NCBI GenBank assembly: GCA_905221605.1
Contig: CAJNDS010002596.1
Coordinates: forward strand, 15,001 to 79,000
DNA: 64,000 nt
Reading direction: 5' to 3'
Origin: Symbiodinium natans
Taxonomy: Eukaryota; Sar; Dinophyceae; Suessiales; Symbiodiniaceae
Below the pieces are notes generated by a model. That model was not told the DNA's origin. It saw only the letters and a list, made by a program, of their open reading frames with translations, and ran no database searches. The position numbers and the translations under genes are program-made. Of the stretch, positions 63,040 through 64,000 are shown one piece after another (within the stretch, counting starts at the first letter, position 1; every line of letters starts with the position of its first letter).

Positions 63040-63100
63040 TTAGGGCTTGGGGTTTAGGGTTTAGGGTTTAGGGTTTAGGGTTTAGGGTTTAGGGTTAGGG
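63040..63100. repeat. (TTTAGGG)8 array
   Basis: Eight units, one TTTGGGG. Confidence 0.95.
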
Positions 63101-63554
63101 TATCGAAAGCCCTCAAGCCCGAAGCCCAATCAAGCCCTAGAAGCCCGACAACCCCCAAGCCCCGAAACCCTAAGCCCCAAAACCCTAAAACGCCGGAGCC
63201 CTAAAGCCCTCAAAATCCCTCCGCAGCCACACCAGGGGGGGGGGGGGGGTAGCAACATGACCCTACAACCCACCCGAAAACCAACCCACAGCCACACCAC
63301 CAGGGGGTGGGGGGGTGTGGAGGGGGAAACCTACACCCCAAAAGCCCCAAACACAAGCCAAAACAAAACCACCGCGGGGGGCGGAGGGGGTAATCGCAAT
63401 ACCATTTAAACAAAAAGCTTGACCCTACAACACTAAACCTCTCTCCAAAAAAGAGCAACAAGTAACACTAAAACACAAATCATAGGATATTTCATATAAT
63501 ACACCCTAACAATCATCATAATCATAGTAACAAGCAAAAACCTGTGTCGCTCGC

Positions 63555-63605
63555 CTGCGTCAACAACAGCAGGCGCCCGACGATGTCAGTTGTGGAGATC
63601 CCCTC
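63555..63605 (-). CDS. PCYT2: PCYT2 exon: end of first catalytic domain
   Basis: Minus-strand acceptor GGTGTGCGAAG|GAG and GC donor ACGCAG|GCGAGC bound 51 nt (17 codons, phase 0): EGISTTDIVGRLLLLTQ. This matches the G(V/I)STTD(L/I)VGR(M/L)LL motif closing the first cytidylyltransferase domain. It is the most upstream PCYT2 exon seen; the start of the gene must lie beyond the right edge of the window or in unresolved islands near 63.8-64 kb. Confidence 0.87.
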
Positions 63606-63631
63606 CTTCGCACACCGAGGCACTGGTCCCA

Positions 63632-63705
63632 TGGTTTAGGGTTTGGGGTTTAGGGTTTAGGGTTTGGGGTTTGGGGTTTAGGGTTTAGGGTTTAGGGTTT
63701 AGGGT
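63632..63705. repeat. TTTAGGG / TTTGGGG array upstream of PCYT2 exon
   Basis: About ten units; CCCTAAA when read with the gene. Confidence 0.97.
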
Positions 63706-63706
63706 A

Positions 63707-63770
63707 GTTGCAAGGTCCCTTAGTATGGGCCCATAACAGGGACCCCTATGCAACCCCTGTATATCCTACA
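63707..63770. mobile_element. MITE family W copy
   Basis: GTAGTTGCAAGGTCCCTTAG then GGGCCCATAACAGGGACCCC. Directly joined to the preceding array. Confidence 0.5.
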
Positions 63771-64000
63771 ATGGGAGAAGTAGAAGGGTTTGGGGGTTGG
63801 GGCTTAAGGGTCTATAGGGGTTAGGGGCTAGGGGTTCGGCTTTTAGGTGTAAGGGTTGTAGCGTTTTAGGGTTCAAGGGCTTTAGGGTTTTGGGACTTAG
63901 GGTGGCTCAAACTCCTGCAACACCGCCACCCCCCACCCACCCCCCACCCCCCTAGAAAAAGGGCAAGATACCTTCAGAAGTACAATGGGGATGCCTCCAT

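Noticed and set aside
1-64000. True chromosome end or telomere
   Set aside because: Arrays are short, occur in both orientations and are separated by unique sequence throughout; this is interstitial DNA.
1-64000. CRISPR array
   Set aside because: Repeat units are 7-9 bp tandem heptamers and variants, with no repeat-spacer periodicity, and the window is eukaryotic.
1-64000. Dinoflagellate spliced-leader relics
   Set aside because: I looked for CCGTAGCCATTTTGGCTCAA and its complement by eye and saw no match; short degenerate relics could have been missed.

Overview
The window is nuclear DNA of a eukaryote, most likely a dinoflagellate (Symbiodiniaceae-like). The reasons are TTTAGGG-type telomere repeats scattered through the whole interior; small coding islands with AG|G acceptors and many GC (and one GA) donors; and an ankyrin protein at 41.0-40.3 kb that starts MLCVWSVSG, with a ubiquitin-like N-terminus I associate with Symbiodiniaceae. 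Plants and green algae share the telomere type, so the assignment is an inference.

Layout. Almost everything belongs to one of three components. (1) Hundreds of short tracts of CCCTAAA or TTTAGGG and variants (TTTGGGG, TTTTAGGG, TTTGAGGG, CCCCTAAA and others), with many homopolymer G/C runs and AT microsatellites. (2) Roughly a dozen families of short inverted-repeat elements (about 80-245 bp, MITE-like), several interrupted by a telomere-type tract. (3) Unique, GC-richer islands, mostly about 80-180 bp, often lying between a CCCTAAA tract on the left and a TTTAGGG tract on the right. Several islands are demonstrably exons.

Genes. The best supported gene is an ethanolamine-phosphate cytidylyltransferase (PCYT2/PECT1) on the minus strand. 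Eight small exon candidates between 63.6 and 49.1 kb occur in the correct order and give the end of the first catalytic domain, the linker and most of the second catalytic domain. Its introns are full of telomere-type repeats and MITEs; one is about 8.7 kb. A second minus-strand gene at 26.4-23.7 kb has a tandemly duplicated pair of phase-0 exons whose differences are mostly synonymous. The intronless-looking ankyrin gene and a 59-residue lysine-rich ORF (8946-8767) are the other firm coding calls. About 30 further islands are listed as exon candidates on weaker evidence (an open frame plus splice-like borders, or membrane-like composition). In short GC-rich DNA open frames arise easily on both strands, so these carry low confidence.

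Main idea. Around the firmest exons the telomere-type tracts are polarised in the sense of transcription: the intron before an exon usually carries CCCTAAA (C-rich) and the intron after it carries TTTAGGG (GGG-rich). Other tracts split MITE copies whose undisturbed relatives are in the same window. Together this suggests that telomere-like DNA repeatedly inserted or expanded in this genome and became ordinary intron material.

Long gene-free stretches (for example 9.0-11.6, 39.0-40.2, 42.0-42.4 and 53.8-55.9 kb) hold degenerate CCCTAAA/TTTAGGG sequence, MITEs and homopolymer runs. I saw no rRNA, tRNA, CRISPR, origin or spliced-leader relic.
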